A stretch of DNA of 64,000 bases from Pipra filicauda (Eukaryota > Chordata > Aves > Passeriformes > Pipridae): the NCBI RefSeq assembly GCF_003945595.2, contig NW_024104525.1:219989-283988 (forward strand). Direction: 5' to 3'. The position numbers and the translations under genes were made by a program. Positions 37,976 to 49,505 of this stretch are shown here, piece after piece (position 1 is the first letter of the stretch; each line of letters starts with the position of its first letter). Under the pieces are notes generated by a model. The model did not search any database, was not told the origin of the DNA, and was given only the letters and a program-made list of their open reading frames with translations.

Positions 37976-38905
37976 GAATCATAGAATCCTAGAATAATCT
38001 GAGTTGGAAGGGACCCACAAGTCCAGCTTCTGGCCCTGCACAGGACAACCCCAAGAATCACACCATGTGCCTGAGAGAATTTTCTGAACACTTCTTGAAC
38101 TCCGTCAGGCTTGGTGCTGTGACCACTCTCCTGGGAAACCAGTTCCAGTGTCCAAGGAGAATCTTTTCCTAATACCCAACCCAAACCTCCCCAGATTCAG
38201 TTTCATGCCATTCCCTTGAGTCCTGTCGCTGGTCACCACAGAGAAGAGATCAGTGCCTGCCCCTCTGCTTCTCCCTCATGAGAAAGTTGTAGATTGCAAT
38301 GAGGTCTCCCCTCAGTCTCCTCCAGACTTAACAGACCATGTGACCTCAGCCATTCCTCATACAGCTTGCCCTCATGGCCCTTCACCATCTTCATTACCCT
38401 CCTTTGGACACTCTCCAAGAGCTTAATATCTTTCTTATATTGTAACACCCCAAACTGCACACAATATTCCAGGTGAGGCTGCACCAGGGCAGAGCAAACA
38501 GGGACAATCACCTCCCTCAACTGGCTGGCAAAGCTTTCCCTGATGCTCCCCCGGATATGTTTGACCCTCCTGGCTGCCAGGGCACTGCTGACTCATATTC
38601 AACTTGCTATTGATCAGGACCCTCAGGTTCCTTTCCACAGTGCTGCTTTCCAGCTTCTGATTCCCCAGTCTGTATGTACATCCAGGTTTGCCCAGCTCCA
38701 GGCACAGAATCTGGCACTTGTCTTGATTTATCTAGATGTATGCTGGACATTTTGTCCAGAAGGATACTGTGAGAGACAGTATCAAAAACTTCACTGAAAT
38801 CCAAACATTACATCAACTGGATTCCCTTGATTGAGTAAGTAGGTTGCCTTGTTGTGAATGGAAATTGTTTGACAAGCAGGATTTTGCCCTCTTGAAGTCA
38901 TAGTT
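37976..38905 (-). mobile_element. CR1 LINE fragment, minus strand
   Basis: The 3' tail lies at 37976-37995 (antisense ATCATAGAATCCTAGAAT). Reading leftward on the minus strand gives a broken reverse-transcriptase C-terminus. The surviving frames at 38233-38520 (recognisable [14 protein letters not shown]) and 38435-38638 overlap in different phases, showing a frameshift. The 5' part extends to about 38905, upstream of the catalytic box. It belongs to the same subfamily as the copies at 31.06 and 48.77 kb; shared residues include the [11 protein letters not shown] stretch. Confidence 0.86.
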
Positions 38906-38989
38906 AGTGGTATTAAGAGATTTTGTCAAATAGTGACAGCTTAGAAAATGCTACTGTTTTTAATATAAAAGCCTACTTTATTGAGGAAT

Positions 38990-39297
38990 TCACAGAATCA
39001 CAGAATCATCAAGATTGGAAGAGACCTTCATGATTATTTAGTCCAACCATCAACCTAGCACCACCATAAGCACCCCTAAACCTTAATCTTCCAAGGTGCA
39101 ACTTCAGGCCATTTCTTTTCCTTTCACTTGAGACAAGGTAGAAGAGACCAACTCCCACCTCACTACATCCTCCTTTCAAGTAGTTGTAGACAACAATGAG
39201 GATCCCTCGAACCTCCGCTTCTCCAAACTAAACAATCCCAGTTTCCTTGGCTGCTTCTCATAAGACCTGTTTTCTAGACCCTTCACCAGCTTCATAT
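38990..39297 (-). mobile_element. CR1 LINE 3' fragment, minus strand (first of two abutting copies)
   Basis: The tail CACAGAATCACAGAATCATC at 38990-39009 marks the 3' end on the minus strand. The body ends near 39297 at the antisense of the segment following CTTCACCAGCTTC. The next stretch (39300-39500) is a second copy of the same CR1 region rather than its continuation, so this is a short, separate 5'-truncated insertion or a duplication product. Confidence 0.78.
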
Positions 39298-39770
39298 TCC
39301 TTCTTAAGGCCAATTCCTCTTGTCCCATCACTTGTTACTTGGGGGAGAAGACTGAATCCCACCTTGCTACAACCTCCTTTCAGATAGTCATATGATCCCC
39401 CCTCATCCTCCTTTTCTCCAGGCTAAACAACTCCACCTCCCTCAATTTGTCCTCATAAGACTTGTGCTCCAAATCCTTCACCAGCTCTGTGCTCTTCTCT
39501 GGACATGCTCCAGCACCTCTATGCCCATTTTGAAGTAAGGGGCCCAAAATAGAACACAGTACTCGAGGTGTGGCCACACCAGTGCCAAGTACAATGTGAC
39601 AATCTCTTTCCTAATCCTGCTGGCCACATTGTTTCTGATGCAAGACAGGAGGCCATTGGCCTTCTTGACCATCTGGGCACACTGCTGGCTCATATTCAGC
39701 TGGCTCTCTATCAACACCACTAATTCCCACCTGGTAGTTTTGAGTCGGTCATGCATCCCTCCAGTCTCCT
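39298..39770 (-). mobile_element. CR1 LINE fragment, minus strand (second copy, 3' tail missing)
   Basis: It repeats the CR1 region already seen at 39110-39295 and continues further 5' into the reverse-transcriptase frame. A 92-codon remnant at 39478-39756 keeps [20 protein letters not shown] and [15 protein letters not shown]. The 3' terminal tail is absent, as expected if the 38990 copy inserted into it or a rearrangement removed it. Confidence 0.78.
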
Positions 39771-41520
39771 ACAACAAGAAAGAATTGATACAGTGTATTT
39801 TAGATGCCAAATTTCATATGAGATGAATTACATCTTGTAAGTATCCATTTCATAGTGAAGGGATTTTATTCAATTAATCCAAATGTAGGGTATTTATCTG
39901 ACTTCAAGTTCTGTCATGGTGTTTATTTGAAAAGGCAGAATCAAATGAAGAGGTCTGAGTATAGCAAACTGTTAATGATTCCTAGAAAAGTTATGTGTGT
40001 TTATAAGGAAACATAACTAAATGAAGATTTTGATTTCAGGTGCATCTTTGAGCAAAGGATCTTCTGCTATTATTAAGAATGATGACAAGAGCTACAGTTT
40101 CAGCCTGTCACTGATTGAACAGGTAGAAGTGGAGGCATGACATGCTTCAGGATGTTAATTCTTCCTTCATATTTATACCAAATCAAGTTAGGAAGATACT
40201 GCAAAAACATCTTTTCTCTGTCAGATACTGATTTGGTATGTTCCAATAAATTAGGTCTTATTCTCTTAAATGACCTATGTGCCCATGAATATGAATTTCA
40301 CAAAGTCATTTTCAAAGGAAATGGAAAATACTATAAACATTTAATTTCTTTATCATTTATTGCATTTTGTCCTATGAAAAGGATGTAATGAAAAATTTCA
40401 CATTTGAGATGGATGAGGAGATGTTTTCTGACAGCTGCTTTCTACCTTTGCTACAGGATGTTCGATTCCAACTACCTTATTTAACTGAAATACAGATATC
40501 TAAGCTTTGCTAGTCAGCTTGAATTAATGAACAAAAATATGCCCATCTATATGATAGCACTGAATCTGATTTATTTCCCTTAGATTCCTATGTTAATAGA
40601 TATATCTCCCTCTGGAAATATGCATTTCTCTGAAGTGATTATGAAAAAAGTCTAAACAGACTTATTTGGATTTAAGTGCTTAGCTATTAGATGTTAGAAT
40701 TTCGGTGGGATGAATTTCAGTCTGTGCGAGATGAAAAAAAATACATGAAACCACTTAATTTTTCATTTATAATCATATATATAATATTGTGTGGATGTAT
40801 ATATAAGTGTACATATAAACATATAAATATGTTTATATTATATATATAGTTTGTAGTTAACAGCTAGAAAGATACATTTATTAACTGCTATTATTTAGGA
40901 AGATAAACAGATTTCTTTTGCATAATCATTCATGTTAAAGTGCAGCTAAATTGTTAAAATATTCCTTACTCTAAAATGATTGTATGGGTGATGATATGCA
41001 GAGGAGTTTCCAGCGGCATCACAGAGGTTCAAAAAAACTGGTGACTTTAAAATACATATTTTTCACACTTGTGATTACTCACAGTTGCTCTCAGTCAGTT
41101 CACATTTTTCAATGAAGAAAGCTGGCTTCTAGAAACAGACTCTACTGAGCAGACTGGGTGTGTGCTAGCAGATATACCTGTTAAGTGATGTTCTAAGAGA
41201 CTACCTCCACATCCACAGCAGAGAACAGAAAGACAATAGCAGAAGGGAGAGTCCAAATAATATTATGCCCTCATTACTTTCTGGCCCATTGCAGCAGTCA
41301 TCAGCCCATCAAAGCCCGACTCCACAGAGTGCAGGGGCACCAAGGCAAGCAGTAATGTGATTCAAGTACACAGAGGAAGGCACACCTTTTCTGGCCCTGT
41401 CACAGTGCTGTCCCCGGAGAGCCTTGGATGGCATGCTCCTGTGTTGGATCTCCTTTTGGACTGAAGTGGGTTGTTGCCTGAGGTTGTGGGACTAGTAGAG
41501 ACTGAAATGTTAATGGTTAA
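39771..41520. other. AT-rich sequence with AT microsatellite; GC-richer right end
   Basis: I see no gene. TA/TATG-rich simple sequence lies at about 40770-40850. From about 41230 the composition becomes GC-richer and may belong to the retroviral element that follows, whose left boundary is uncertain. Confidence 0.45.
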
Positions 41521-42398
41521 TGACTCAAACAGTTGGGTGGTTTGCTGAGGCCAGATTTGCACTCTGCAACCGAAGGGGAGGAGGACAGTTTTGTGTGTGT
41601 AGTAGCCAAACCTCTCATTCCCATAAGACAAAGGGGATGCACATTCACCACCAGAGGATGACCATAACAAACCAACCTTTGCTTAGATAAACTGATTGAA
41701 CCCTGCAACTTATTGTATCCCTGATAATCTGTGACTGATGTCTTAAACAAAGTGTTTTCTGGCCATATAATGGAAAAAAGCCAGTAAAAAGCAGATCCTG
41801 ATGGCTTCTGTCATACCAATTTCCTCTGATAAGGCACAACTGGCTCAACTACACAGATGTGAGAAGCAGGGCCAAACAGCTGTCATGTCTTAGAGGGGAT
41901 CATAAATCACCAAAGACCCCTGAAGCAGGTCCAGACTCGTTATGGGGCCTTCCACCAGAGGACTGCGCATGACCCACAGTTGCAATAGACTGTGTAAAAC
42001 TCCCCTCCCCCAGGGAAGGTACCTGGGCTTCCCCCACCCCCAGGGGATCAAGACTGTGACCATCACTTTGACTAATGGACATCAAAGTTGCAACAATCAA
42101 GTCTTGTCACTGGATCTACGGGTAGTGATATCTTTCCTCTCCACTATCTATTCTTAGTCTTCTTTCTCTTTCTTTCTTTTCCTTATGTATTTCTTTAAGT
42201 GATATCTTTATATTTTTATGTAGATAATAACCAAAACAGCTACATACCCTTTCCATTGTAACCAAATTGTTCTAAAATAAACCTGCTACACATACAAATA
42301 TATAAACACCTGTCATTCAGTGTCATTTCACTCTAATCCACCCTAAGGGATATATTATTAAAAAGAACCTCAGTTACTCTGCCTTCAGAAGCAGGTCA
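41521..42398 (+). mobile_element. Probable 5' LTR of an old ERVL-like element
   Basis: The boundary is tentative. The proposed start TGACTCAAAC pairs with the end ...GCAGGTCA (and with ...GCGAGTCA in the second copy), giving TG...CA termini. AATAAA at 42276-42281 lies about 120 bp before the end, as in the other LTRs here. The last 110 bp recur at 42916-43029 with roughly 80% identity by eye, the signature of paired LTR ends around an internal region. Ten bases after the end comes a primer-binding-like site. I found no convincing target duplication, and the left limit could lie further upstream (the GC-richer sequence begins near 41230). Confidence 0.5.
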
Positions 42399-42408
42399 TT
42401 AATTAAAT

Positions 42409-42427
42409 TGGTATCACAGACAGGATC
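42409..42427 (+). other. Primer-binding-site-like sequence after the LTR
   Basis: TGGTATCACAGACAGGATC begins with the TGG complementary to a tRNA CCA end. It resembles the leucine-tRNA primer site known for ERVL elements (TGGTGTCAGAAGTGGGAT type) with a small insertion and substitutions. Its place 10 bp after the LTR end supports the retroviral reading. Confidence 0.4.
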
Positions 42428-42915
42428 CCTTGGATGTGGTGGAGTGATCAGTGTGATCAAAAGCTGTTGTAGGGTTTTCCAGAGTGACCTGGACTTGTTG
42501 GAAGGTTTTCTCTGGAGGAGGTCTGACTAACCACCACGGGGTAGTGGGAAGAAGCACGTTGTCCCCCTAGGAGGTCAATGACAGATTTAAATAATGATAA
42601 TTTTTCTCCTCTCAGTGTTAACCTAGGTACATCAAATCTGTTGAAAGATTTTCTGGTGCAACCTGGACTTGTAAGGTTTTCTCCAGGAGAAAGTCAAGCT
42701 GATCCTCAGAGGATTAAAGGGCATAAAGACATTAACCTCAGTGGATTAATGAACAGTTCAAAAGGAATGACCACCCAGGGTGAATCAAATAGAGACTATT
42801 CCCTCCTGACAAAATTAAAGAGATAATGCTAACCCCTCTCCTCCCAGTATGACCTGGGCTTATTACAATTGGCATGACCCACAAGCAGTGACGGTTGAAA
42901 TTGCAATTCTTGCAA
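42428..42915 (+). mobile_element. Internal (leader) region of the ERVL-like element, no intact genes
   Basis: About 490 bp lie between the two LTR-end copies, far too little for gag-pol, so the element is internally deleted or non-autonomous. Two internal blocks repeat: ACCTGGACTTGT..AAGGTTTTCTC occurs at about 42487-42520 and 42661-42690. A TCTCCTC(T/C)CAGT..ACCT(A/G)GG block occurs near 42605 and 42837. An 82-codon ORF (42578-42826) has no recognisable retroviral domain and is not claimed as a gene. Confidence 0.4.
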
Positions 42916-43029
42916 CATACATATATATACATATAAACACTGGTCATTCAGTGTTGTTTCACTCTAATCCACCTCAAGGGATCTATTCTTGACAAGAACC
43001 TCAGTTATCCTGGGTTCAAAAGCGAGTCA
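42916..43029 (+). mobile_element. Truncated second LTR copy (3' terminal 114 bp)
   Basis: It matches 42289-42398 through shared blocks TCATTCAGTG, TTTCACTCTAATCCACC and AAGAACCTCAGTTA, and ends GCGAGTCA. Only the end of an LTR is present; the upstream part is missing. About 80% identity by eye would make the element old. Confidence 0.6.
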
Positions 43030-43940
43030 TAATAGGGACACATTGTGGCTGTGGGGGTGAATGTTTCAGCTGTGCGCATGACTCAATATGGAATGTTTTG
43101 AGGAGGAACCAAAGGAAGGAAAAATGGATTTAGGTGATTTGAGGAGGAACAAAAAGGAACAAATAAATGAATAATGGAGTATAAAGGTCCAGTTGGGTAT
43201 CAATAGTTTGAGACACTTGCCTGCACCTGGTCAACACAGTCTGCCTAATTTAGTTATTAAATTCCTTTCTTACCGTTTCCTGTGGGAGGGACTGGGAGGA
43301 TGTGGGTGTGGAGTGTCTGTGTATAGGGATCTTGGTATATCAGCTGAAGTCAGACCACAGGTTGGAGGGCCCATGTGTCCTTTGTACCCGTTACTGGAGA
43401 AGCTGGACTGAGCAGACTGAACTACCAGCCACTGGAGTAGGACCTTGGGTCACAAGGCCCCTGTGTTAGCCAGCACCCGTAGAGAGAATGGCCATGCAAG
43501 TGAGTGAGTGATCACTAGGAAACATTCTGCTGGACTAGACAGTGAGTAGGTGAAGTGGCCTGGGAGACAGGTGGGGCGGTGCATGTCCAAGAGCAAGATG
43601 ATAGGAGACTGACTCACATCCTGACCAAGTGTGTGTCTGTGTGTAAGGAACAGGGGAGGAGGTGAGGGGAGAAAGGGTAGTCTGTGCTAGAAACATGAGT
43701 AGGATTACAGCCTACATATATATCCAAATACCTGCAACCAAGGAAACTATAATCTAGGGGCAGCTACTGAGCTGACTGCAATTGAGCCCAGCTGCTGAAG
43801 GGAACCACCTTGTGCCTGTGTGTACAGATATATACACTCACACTAGCAGATCATCCTGTTCAGCCAAGGAGAGGAATGGATAAGCCTACTGATGGTGACT
43901 GTGTTTGTATGAGTGATGAATATGTCTATCTTGTTCTGTT
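43030..43940 (+). mobile_element. GC-richer segment, possibly another LTR/ERV fragment
   Basis: It contains a TATA-like AGTATAAAGG (43178-43187), then 70 bp later ATTAAA (43256-43261), the order expected for an LTR promoter and poly-A signal, followed by GC-rich sequence rich in GTGTGTCTGTGTG-type stretches. It could open at TGTGGCTGTGGGGG (about 43044). No target duplication or closing CA is identified, so the assignment is weak. Confidence 0.3.
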
Positions 43941-43943
43941 CAG

Positions 43944-44010
43944 TTATATATACATATATATTTATGTTTATATACATATATATATATATATATATGCACG
44001 TATGTATATT
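43944..44010. repeat. TA/CATA microsatellite
   Basis: Alternating TA with CATA/TATG variants. It produces chance tyrosine/isoleucine-rich ORFs (43810-44040 and 43913-44362), the second of which runs into the CR1. Confidence 0.9.
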
Positions 44011-44362
44011 CAACCTAGCAAAAAGAAAGCTTTGGGGTGACTTAATTGTGGGCTTTCAGTACATAAAGGGAGCCTGCAAGAAAGTCAGAGAGGGACTATT
44101 TACAAGAGCATGTGGTGACAGGACAAGGGGGAATGGATTAAAACTGAAAGAGGGTAGGTTTAGATTAGATATTAAGAGGAACTCCTTTACTGTAAAGGCC
44201 TGTAACAGGTTGTCCAGAGAAGTTGTGAATACCCCATCCCTGGAAGTGTTCAAGGCCAGGTTGCATGGGACTAGTGAAAGGTGGTCCTGTCCATGGCATG
44301 GGGGTTGGAACTTGACAATCTGCAAGGTCGCTTTCAACTCAAATTGTCCTATGAATCTGTGA
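44011..44362 (+). mobile_element. CR1 LINE 3' fragment, plus strand
   Basis: This is the C-terminal end of the CR1 reverse transcriptase in one continuous phase, with recognisable TRGNGLKLKEGRFRLDIKRN and NRLSREVVNTPS stretches. The 3' untranslated segment and tail ATGAATCTGTGATA follow. The reading frame is open across most of the fragment, but it is joined upstream to microsatellite, so it is a 5'-truncated copy inserted at or next to the AT repeat. Confidence 0.88.
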
Positions 44363-45530
44363 TATATCTGGTGAACATGTGTGCTCTATATACGCTTGCC
44401 TACTGGGAGTAGATGCTCAACTTTGCTACAGATTGCACCTGGAAGCTGCAACAGACTCACCTCTGTCAGGCTGTTGGATCTGGCCCAGTATTTTTCCCTA
44501 ATGATGCCCACTTACATAAGTGGCTCTGAAGCTGAGCTCTGCTCCATATCTGACTGCCCAGATACAACCAGGTGAATGAGCAGATATGCTTTTAGAAGAA
44601 AACGTCCAGGTAAATGCCCACAGCTTTAGCCCTGCCCCACTGGATCCACTGTTCTTTCTTAGAACGTAGGGTACGCAGCATTTCATCTGTTTTCTAAGTA
44701 AATAAAGTGAGGATGAAGCATAACAAAGCATGACTCACCCTTTCTGACGTGTTAACAACATTGTCCTGTGTTGTATTTCCATATGTTTTACAAAAATAGC
44801 AGCTTAGTTTTCCGATCACTTACAATTAAGAGCAAATACTGCATTTTCTGTCCTTGGGTTATATAAACAGTATGCATTCCTCATGCCTCTGCCATACTCT
44901 TTTCACATTTTAAAATTCAAATATTAGTTCTGTGAAACGAGTCTTCCAAAAACCCAGTGAAATATTGATTACTGATGATATTTTAAAACATCATGTGAAT
45001 CAATTCACTTAGATTTATTTCAAGTACCATATCTCTCTTGAGCCATTGAAAATACAGAAACTTTGTTCAGTATACATTAAAGCTTCTCAAAAATCCAAGG
45101 AAAATAATACATAAACTATAAAAAATTCCATAATTATTGTTGATAGCTGTTACTGTACTTTATGATTAAAAATATTGGATGTCTCCTACGTATTTATAGT
45201 AGCCAATATTACTTCAGTGCTTATGAATAATAAAAATAGGCATAATTCCAATGTGACTGGCATGAATTCATTACTACTGTTGTTCAAATTTGAGTTTGGA
45301 ACTCAAAAAGCTAATTGTGATTTCTCTTTTTGTGTTAAGTGAATATGTAGGGGTAAGACAATCAGGCCTTTGGGCTTTTAAATTTTACAGGCATTAAGTA
45401 GAAGAACAAATATGTGATACAAGTGAAATAATTGGTGGGCAGAAAATACGTTTTATTCAATTTTTCCTTCTACTGAAATAGCATCCTCTTTCCCTTCCTC
45501 AACTGTCACATGAAAAGACGAGATTTTCTC
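44363..45530. other. AT-rich unique sequence
   Basis: I see no recognised gene. The first 280 bp are mildly GC-rich with no recognisable content; the rest is AT-rich. Confidence 0.45.
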
Positions 45531-46500
45531 GAGCCTTAATGTGGGGATGTAGGAGGAGATTTCCTCAGCCTTTAGTGTTTAATTTGTATGTCAGTGTTCC
45601 AGGAAAGCCAAGACCCTTGTGCCTGACCAGTCTGTCAGTGTTCCATTATGGGGATCCGTCACTGAACAGTCCTGCTGGATTGGAGGGCAATTCGACTGCC
45701 CTTTTCAGGGAACTACACCAACAGCATAAGGGAGACCCCTCAGTGGGTCTTCCCACTTTATTTGAGTGTCTTACCTGATTTCAACCGCTGCCAGTGCCCA
45801 GGAAGGGCCACCACTAACAGTTTGAGGAATAACAGTCTTTATTAATATAAAATTGTGACAGATTAAGGTTTGAAGATTGATGGTAATAGTATCAAAAACA
45901 TATTTAAAGCAATATACAAACCAACTTTAATCCCCAATAAACTATTCAGCACGTGTAGAGTTTGGTTCTTACCCAGGAGGCATCTCTGTGAAGGAGAAGA
46001 CAGGCTCAGCCTGTCAACTGATCCCAGCAGTTATGATGGAATCTTCCCTAACTTTCCCCCCCCGTTTTTTGTTGCTGATTGGTGCAAATTTCTTTTGCCT
46101 CACTTCTAAAAATACAAAAAAATAAAGTCAAAAAAGTATTGAGTGCACGTCCAGTGGGGAGTGGTAACTTTGAGATGGAGGTGTGTGTTAATATTACAAT
46201 TAGGCTTTAATGAATCAAGTTCATTTGAGGACAGAGATTTCGTTAAAGTTGTTGGCTTAGCAGGACATCTTCTCCTATTTCCCTTGGTTGACAGATGCTA
46301 TGTGATTTATCAGCTGCAAAGTACCACTGAGTTTCCTTCCCTGCAAGGATTTCTACAGAGCCTAGCTGCGGTGTCTTCACTCTGCTCCACCCTCCTCTCC
46401 GTCCTCCTTAGCAGGTCATTACTGTTGTATGGGATAATCATTGTGGAGCATGGCAACTGCATTCCATCCAGGGAGTAGAAGCTGCATTTTACCCTATAAT
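45531..46500 (-). mobile_element. Probable old LTR/ERV remnant, minus strand
   Basis: The segment is GC-richer than its flanks. It contains AACAGTCTTTATTAA (about 45831-45845), the antisense of a retroviral-type AATAAAGAC poly-A region. This is the arrangement seen in the minus-strand LTR at 4621. CT-rich stretches follow on the right, as in that LTR. I find no terminal repeat pair or duplication. ORFs of 79, 79 and 111 codons across it have no recognisable domain. Confidence 0.35.
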
Positions 46501-48768
46501 TTCCGTACCATTATAATTTCTGTTAGGATGTGAATATAACTGTTTGATTTCCTCTATTTTCTGCCCCCAGCCATCTTCCCACATCAACTTGCTCTTTTTC
46601 TTTCTCTTACTGCTCTCACAGTGAGTGGCTATATAAAGGCAGAAAGAGGACAAAAGGCAGGAAGGCAGGAAGGGAGGGAGACATGTGAAGTAGAAAATAC
46701 TTTCAACAATGCATAAACCAGATGGTTATCACTTATATTGCTGTTAATGTTGTCCATGCTTTGTTTCATTAAAATAATCTTATCAGGAAGCCATGACTGC
46801 CATTGTTCTGGTTATTGTTTGAGATATCCTAACTGCTTTTGGGATCTGACATAAAACTCTGTATTTCTTTCTTCATCTCATGCAGCTGAGAAGGCATGGA
46901 ATGCAAACTCTGTGGTTATTGCCAGTGGAGCAAAAACACTCATGAATGAAGCAATGCAGTCTTAGGAAGTGAATTAACATTCAGGAACACTCCTCACTGC
47001 TATAAACTCTAATAACTGATATTCGTTAAAAAAAAAGTGAAAGAATAACGGTATTTTTTAGTGTTTCTAAGCAAAACCAAAGTAAAATAGCTGATTGGAG
47101 ATTTAAGATTGAATTTACAAACTGTGGAATTTGCAGTCACTAAATATTTCACATTTTTATGGGTTGCAGTTGTGTTGAAATAAATCTATGTAATGATATT
47201 CAAGGTTGTATTGTAATCGCAGGCTAATCCCATTTTCCTGCCCAGAACATGATAACAATGAGCTCCTTTGGGTGATTAAGATTTACAAAATGGAGCAGGT
47301 TTTGCATTTATCTTGAGGTTTTATTTCTTTCTTTCTTTCTTTCTTTTTTCTTTCTCTCTTTCTCTCTCTTTCCTTCCTTCCTTTCTTCTTTTTTTTCCTT
47401 TTCTTCCTTTTCTTTTTCTTTTTTTTTTCTTAAGAGTGAATCAGCTTTCTGCTTCAGAAGAATCATGTTTATGACCTTAAACCAAAAGTAAGAAAGACAG
47501 ATAAGTCAATTCTTGACACTTTCCCACAAAGACCAGACCATCTGGACACTTTGTATTTGTAACAGGTGCTTCTGGGACTTAGAGACTAATTCTGGCCCAG
47601 ATTCTGTTCTGTATGGGTGACTCCATTACTGTGTGCAACTGCACATTGCATTAATTGAAGGGACTCAAAAAGGCCAAGTAAAGTAATTAGTCAGTTGGTC
47701 ATGCAGAAAAGAGACTAGTGGCTTAGCGCCACTGAATGTTGAATGCACAGATGTACAGCACCATCAGCTTTTGCTCTCTGTGGTACTCCGCTAATCTCCA
47801 GCAGGTAGAACAAAGATCTGTCTTAGTCTAGGTTTTCAGTCTCCTGGAAGCAACAACATAAATATTATATCCACTTGGGAGTGAAAATCATGAGTTTGAA
47901 TGACCTAAAAAAGAAGCCACATCAGCATAAAATTGTCAGAATAGTAAAAGTGCCAGATGGGCCAAATATGGCACTTAGGTTTTTAGGTTCCAATCTGCAT
48001 TTTTAGGTTTATTCAACAGCAACTGGCATATGCAATAGAAGTTATAAAATGTGTGTGATTTCTATTTTAGAAGTATATTTTTTGAACTATGCTGTTTTTC
48101 TTTGCATGTACTTGGGCTTAGCTATTTCGAGGTCAGAGTTTGATCAGAATTGTTAGCTAGTGTCACCTGAAAGGTTAAGAATATGCCTGCTGTGCTACTC
48201 ATTTCTAGTGAGCAGTAGAGATAAATGTGGGTAGTGAGGACATTCAAAATGCTTGTAAGTGAAACTGGTTTATAGATGAGTTTTTGTTTGGCTTGCAGAA
48301 GGAACTCAAATTTTCTCCTGCGTCTTTCATAGATGCCATATATGCCATGATGTTATACTCTCAGAGTGGGTGTCATAAAAAAAGTCTGGATTGTTGCACT
48401 TCACTGTAATGTAAAATTTCTAGACTAAACCTTTATTTTGAAAAATATAACTTTTACTTTCTTATCAGAACAACCAGAATTAAGAGCTGGTAAACTGAAA
48501 TTATATTTTGCCTAGGCCATTATTTTCACTATTATATTAGGTATTACATACATTGTGCCCTTGAAAGAATCATCTCCAGTGTGCATTGCAGTGATATCCT
48601 CCCATTACCTTCACTCATAGAGCTCACTACAAAAATTACATACAATAGTAAAATGTAATATTTGAAATATTATAAAAATGGCTTTTAATTTCTATTTATT
48701 TGAGTTATCTTAGAACTCTGCTATATTTCATGTATCCTATGATAAGCAAACAGTGGTGTGAATGACTC
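46501..48768. other. AT-rich unique sequence with a long polypyrimidine tract
   Basis: No gene is recognised apart from the CT-rich tract listed separately. Confidence 0.5.
47321..47432 (+). repeat. Polypyrimidine (CTTT)n/(CT)n tract
   Basis: About 110 bp are nearly pure C/T on the plus strand: CTTT repeats, then CTCT, CCTT and T-rich parts, with very few purines. Such homopurine-homopyrimidine tracts can form triplex (H-DNA) structures and are often polymorphic in length. Confidence 0.92.
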
Positions 48769-49505
48769 CCTCAAGGGCAGAGGGCCCTGCAGAGAGATCT
48801 CAAAAAATTAGAGAGATGGGCAAACACCAGCTGAATGAAGTTTAAGAAGGGCAAGTACCAGATTCTGCAACTGGGATGGGGCAAACCCCGACATTCATAC
48901 AGAAGATGAGATGCTGGAAAGCGGTGCTGTGAAAAGGAACCTGGGGGTCCTGGTCAATGGCAAGTTGAATATGAGTCAGCAGTGCCCTGGCAGCCAAGAG
49001 GGCCAACCATGTCCTGGGGGGCATCAGGGAAAGCATCACCAGCCAGTCGAGGGAGGGGATTGTTCCGCTCTGCTCTGCACTGATGCAGCCGCACCTGGAA
49101 TATTGTGTGCAGTTTTGGGTGTTACAATATAAGAAAGATATTAAGCTCTTAGAGAGTGTCCAAAAGAGGGTAATGAAGATGGTGAAGGGCCATGAGGGGA
49201 AGCCATATCAGGAGTGGCTGAGGTCACTTGGTCTGTTAAGGCTGGAGGAGAAAAGGAGACTGAGGGGAGACCTCATTGAAGTCTTACACGTCCTCACAAG
49301 GAGCAGAGGAGGGGCAGGTACAGATCTCTTCATTCTCATGACCAGTGAAAGGAGTTGTGGAAAGGGGAGATTTAGGTTGGGTATAAGGAAAAGGTTTTTC
49401 ACCCAGTGGTAGTTGAGCACTGGAATAGGTTCCCTAGGAAAGTGGGACACCACCAACCCTGTCTGAGTTCCAGAAGCATTCGGACAATGCTGTCAGACAC
49501 AATAC
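48769..49505 (+). mobile_element. CR1 LINE fragment, plus strand, lacking its 3' end
   Basis: The reverse-transcriptase C-terminal region survives in two frames: 48911-49132 ([18 protein letters not shown]) and 49083-49412 ([20 protein letters not shown], then a [14 protein letters not shown] stretch). A frameshift lies near 49080. It is close to the 31.06- and 37.98-kb copies. The sequence stops matching CR1 near 49505, before the terminal part and octamer tail seen in the other copies. Loss of the 3' end is unusual, since CR1 copies are normally 5'-truncated with an intact 3' end. Confidence 0.86.

Noticed and set aside
43913..44362. 149-codon ORF with a Tyr/Ile-rich N-terminus
   Set aside because: It is a chance fusion of the TA microsatellite to the CR1 C-terminal frame, not a gene.
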